Positions 62,229-64,000 of a DNA stretch of 64,000 nucleotides are shown piece after piece (the stretch's first letter is position 1; every line of letters starts with the position of its first letter). This DNA comes from Rhodopseudomonas_A sp036404135 (lineage in GTDB: Bacteria > Pseudomonadota > Alphaproteobacteria > Rhizobiales > Xanthobacteraceae), in assembly GCF_036404135.1 (NCBI RefSeq), contig NZ_DASWPE010000086.1, positions 1 to 64,000 on the forward strand, in the 5' to 3' direction. The position numbers were made by a program, and so were the translations under genes. The notes below the pieces were generated by a model. The model worked only from the letters and a program-made list of their open reading frames with translations, ran no database searches and was not told the DNA's origin.

Positions 62229-62352
62229 GTCATTCCGGGGCGCGAGGCCGAACGGCCGAGCGAACCCGGAATCTGGCTACAGGGTAAGCGCCCGCCCGGT
62301 TGCGGAATTCCGGGTTCGTGCACGGCTGGCGCCGTTCGCGCCCCGGAATGAC
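62229..62352. repeat. Dispersed inverted repeat, family GTCATTCCGGGGCGCGAG, copy 2
   Basis: It starts GTCATTCCGGGGCGCGAG and ends GCGCCCCGGAATGAC, matching 10690-10813 in length and arms. It lies right after nifQ, where it could end transcription before the iscA-nifU promoter. The rest of the gap to 62449 has no gene. Confidence 0.85.
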
Positions 62353-62449
62353 AGCACCCTCGTATCGTCTCGCTGGGGCTCGTTTCACCCTCTTCAGCGT
62401 GGCTACTTCACGCCGTCGTCTTTGCGACGCTGTCGCAATCAGGCCTCGT

Positions 62450-62537
62450 TGTCGCAATCCCGACATTCCGGCCAACATCGAAAACCCAAGCGTTTCGCAG
62501 GCTTATCGGCCCGCGAACGCCGTGGCACGCCAGTTGC
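62450..62537 (+). promoter_or_regulatory. NifA site and sigma-54 promoter of the iscA-nifU-nifS unit
   Basis: TGT-N10-ACA at 62450-62465. TGGCAC (62523-62528) and TTGC (62534-62537) give perfect -24/-12 spacing. The first gene starts 38 bases later. The short gap to the UAS (about 57 bases) is at the low end. Confidence 0.85.
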
Positions 62538-62574
62538 TTAGTGTTGATCACAAGCGATGCAGAGGAGCGTGCAC

Positions 62575-62895
62575 ATGATCACCCTGAGCGAAGAAGCCGG
62601 TAACGCCGTCAAGGCCGCGATGTCGCGGGCCGGCAAGACCGATGGCGGGCTGCGGGTCATGGTCGAGACCGGCGGCTGCGCCGGCTTCAAATACCTGATC
62701 GGGCTCGACACCGAGCCGCGCGCCGACGACGCGGTGATCGACGCCGGCGGAGTGAAAGTGTTCCTCGATCCGGACTCCCAGCCGCTGCTCACCGGGCTGA
62801 AGATCGGCTTCGTCGAGAGCCTGGAAGGCTCCGGCTTCACCTTCGACAACCCCAATGCCGGCACCAAATGCGGCTGCGGCAAATCCTTCGGCTAA
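62575..62895 (+). CDS. IscA/HesB-type protein linked to nifU
   Basis: A 106-residue A-type carrier with GGCAGFKY (Cys35) and the C-terminal CGCGKSF pair. ATG at 62575 follows AGAGGAG. It is the first gene of the nifU operon (the IscA-nif position) and probably carries clusters made on NifU. Confidence 0.92.
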   Translation: MITLSEEAGNAVKAAMSRAGKTDGGLRVMVETGGCAGFKYLIGLDTEPRADDAVIDAGGVKVFLDPDSQPLLTGLKIGFVESLEGSGFTFDNPNAGTKCGCGKSFG

Positions 62896-62914
62896 TCCAG
62901 CGCGAGGCCGCTCC

Positions 62915-63931
62915 ATGGCAAGCATGCAGGACAGGTTCGGGGAGCACTTCTGCAACCCCAGGAACGTCGGCGTGCTGGCGCAGGCCAACGCGGTCGGCTC
63001 GGTCGGCACGCTGGGCTGGGGCGACGCCGTCAAGCTGATGCTGCAGATCGATCCCGATACCGACCGGATCGAACAGGCCCGGTTCCAGACCTTCGGCTGC
63101 AGCTCGGCGATCGCCTCGTCCTCGGCGATCACCGAGATGATTACCGGCAAGACCACCGACGAGGCGTTGGAGATCACCGCCGCCGACGTCGTCGAATTTC
63201 TCGGCGGGCTGCCGGCCGAGCGCATGTACTGCTCGGTGATGACCTACGAAGCCGTACAAAACGCCATCGCCAGCTACCGCCGGCAAGGCGCGCCGGCCGC
63301 GGCGACCGCCTCCGCGATCATCTGCAAATGCTTCGGCGTCACTGAGGCGATGGCCGAGCGCACCATCCGCATCAATCATCTCACCGATCCGCATCAGGTG
63401 ACGTTTCATACCAAGGCCGGCGGCGGCTGCTTTAGTTGCTACAAGCAGATCGAGACCGTGTTGGCGCGGGTCAATGCCGACATGGTCGCCGAGGGCAGTC
63501 TTGCGCCGCGGCAGGCCTACCGGCCGGGTTCGCTGCCGCCGTCGAGCGAAGCGCTGAAGCCGCGCGGCGACGCGCCGCCGCCGCTGGGCACCGCCGCCGC
63601 GCGCGCCAATATTCCCGGCCACATCGCGATTCCGCCGCGCCCGGCGCCGACTGCCGCGGCACCGCGCCCGGTGCTGCCGCCGTCGGAGAACCGCGATCGC
63701 GGCACGCCGCAGCAATTCGAACTGATCAAGCAGGCGGTCGAGGCGCTGCGCCCGCATCTGCAGCGCGACGGCGGCGACTGCGAGCTGGTCGATGTCGACG
63801 GCAACACCATCTATCTGCGGCTGTCGGGCAATTGCGTCGATTGCCAATTGGCCTCGGTGACGCTGTCCGGGGTGCAGGCGCAGCTCGCCGAGAAGCTGCA
63901 GCGGGCGGTGCGCGTGGTGCCGGTGTCATGA
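62915..63931 (+). CDS. nifU: NifU, iron-sulphur scaffold, with Trp at the first scaffold Cys
   Basis: A 338-residue three-domain NifU. In the IscU-like domain Cys62 and Cys106 are present at the same numbers as in Azotobacter NifU. The expected Cys35 is Trp (TGG at 63017-63019, GTLGWGDAVKL). The central [2Fe-2S] domain is complete (Cys137, Cys139, Cys172, Cys175). A Pro/Ala-rich linker of about 80 residues precedes the C-terminal NifU domain with GNCVDCQLAS (CxxC). The long linker makes it larger than usual. Its stop overlaps nifS. Confidence 0.95.
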   Translation: MASMQDRFGEHFCNPRNVGVLAQANAVGSVGTLGWGDAVKLMLQIDPDTDRIEQARFQTFGCSSAIASSSAITEMITGKTTDEALEITAADVVEFLGGLPAERMYCSVMTYEAVQNAIASYRRQGAPAAATASAIICKCFGVTEAMAERTIRINHLTDPHQVTFHTKAGGGCFSCYKQIETVLARVNADMVAEGSLAPRQAYRPGSLPPSSEALKPRGDAPPPLGTAAARANIPGHIAIPPRPAPTAAAPRPVLPPSENRDRGTPQQFELIKQAVEALRPHLQRDGGDCELVDVDGNTIYLRLSGNCVDCQLASVTLSGVQAQLAEKLQRAVRVVPVS

Positions 63932-64000
63932 GCGGAGCTGCCCCCATGGTCTATCTCGACGCCAACGCCACCACCGCGGTCGATCCACGCGTGGTCGCCA
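63928..64000 (+). CDS. nifS: NifS cysteine desulphurase, start only (cut by window end)
   Basis: The first 24 residues include MVYLDANATTAVDPRV, the conserved N-terminus of NifS. ATG at 63928 overlaps the nifU stop (ATGA). A second ATG at 63946, with GGAG upstream, matches the usual family start better. NifS supplies sulphur to NifU. The rest is beyond the window. Confidence 0.9.
   Translation, partial: MSGAAPMVYLDANATTAVDPRVVA

Overview
The window is a chimera of two unrelated kinds of DNA. Bases 1 to about 4865 are AT-rich animal DNA, almost certainly arthropod. They hold one recognisable gene piece, the last coding exon of an aminergic G-protein-coupled receptor with TM6, TM7 and a cytoplasmic tail, preceded by a clean 3' splice site. 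At about 4862-4872 the sequence switches abruptly to dense, GC-rich bacterial coding DNA and stays so to the end. The switch falls inside an ABC-transporter gene that loses its 5' part. This looks like an assembly join or bacterial contamination in an insect scaffold, not a natural boundary.

The bacterial part (about 59 kb) fits the Rhodopseudomonas/Bradyrhizobium group of Alphaproteobacteria. The reasons are a fixR-nifA pair, a rhizobial oxygen-sensitive type NifA, NifE with a C-terminal iron-sulphur extension, otsAB, form II cox genes, and the palindromic intergenic repeats seen in these genomes. Layout: 4.9-10.5 kb, a transporter plus two DUF1989 proteins plus a biotin carboxylase (urea carboxylase family, probably guanidine degradation); 10.9-14.8 kb, a coxS-coxL-coxM operon on the minus strand; 15.1-17.1 kb, a chemoreceptor; 17.5-21.4 kb, an MFS transporter with otsB and otsA (trehalose); 22.07 kb, tRNA-Ser(GGA).

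From 22.145 to 30.463 kb an integrated element uses the 3' end of that tRNA gene as its attachment site and ends in a 20-bp direct repeat. It carries a tyrosine integrase, a serine resolvase, a BRO-N antirepressor-like gene that seems to have lost its start, a large protein resembling podovirus internal virion proteins, several small unknown genes, and three copies of an unexplained intergenic repeat. It has no recognisable capsid, terminase or replication genes, so it is a remnant or a satellite-like island.

From 30.6 to 42.1 kb come a methyltransferase, a HerA-like ATPase, adhE (with a perfect FNR/FixK-type box upstream), a cyclase-AAA-TPR regulator, an enoyl-CoA hydratase and a B12-binding radical SAM protein. 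A molybdenum-hydroxylase accessory-like gene follows. From 43.1 kb to the right edge is a nearly continuous Mo-nitrogenase cluster: fixR, nifA, fdxN, nifB, a second fdxN, a HesB-like gene, a TPR gene, two nifZ, nifT, a small unknown gene, a SIR2-like gene, nifHDKENX, NifX-associated genes, fdxB, nifQ, an iscA-like gene, nifU and the start of nifS. Five -24/-12 (sigma-54) promoters with NifA sites (TGT-N10-ACA) are visible ahead of fixR, fdxN, nifB, nifH and the iscA-nifU-nifS unit. NifA with sigma-54 would switch on structural genes (HDK), cofactor assembly (B, E, N, X, Q), iron-sulphur supply (U, S, iscA) and electron donors (fdxN, fdxB) under low oxygen and nitrogen limitation.

The most unusual points are a Trp in place of the first scaffold Cys of NifU (residue 35), the NifU-like [2Fe-2S] domain fused to NifE, the SIR2-like gene inside the nif cluster, the 12-bp iterated repeats on both sides of the element's att cores, and the three-copy repeat inside the element.
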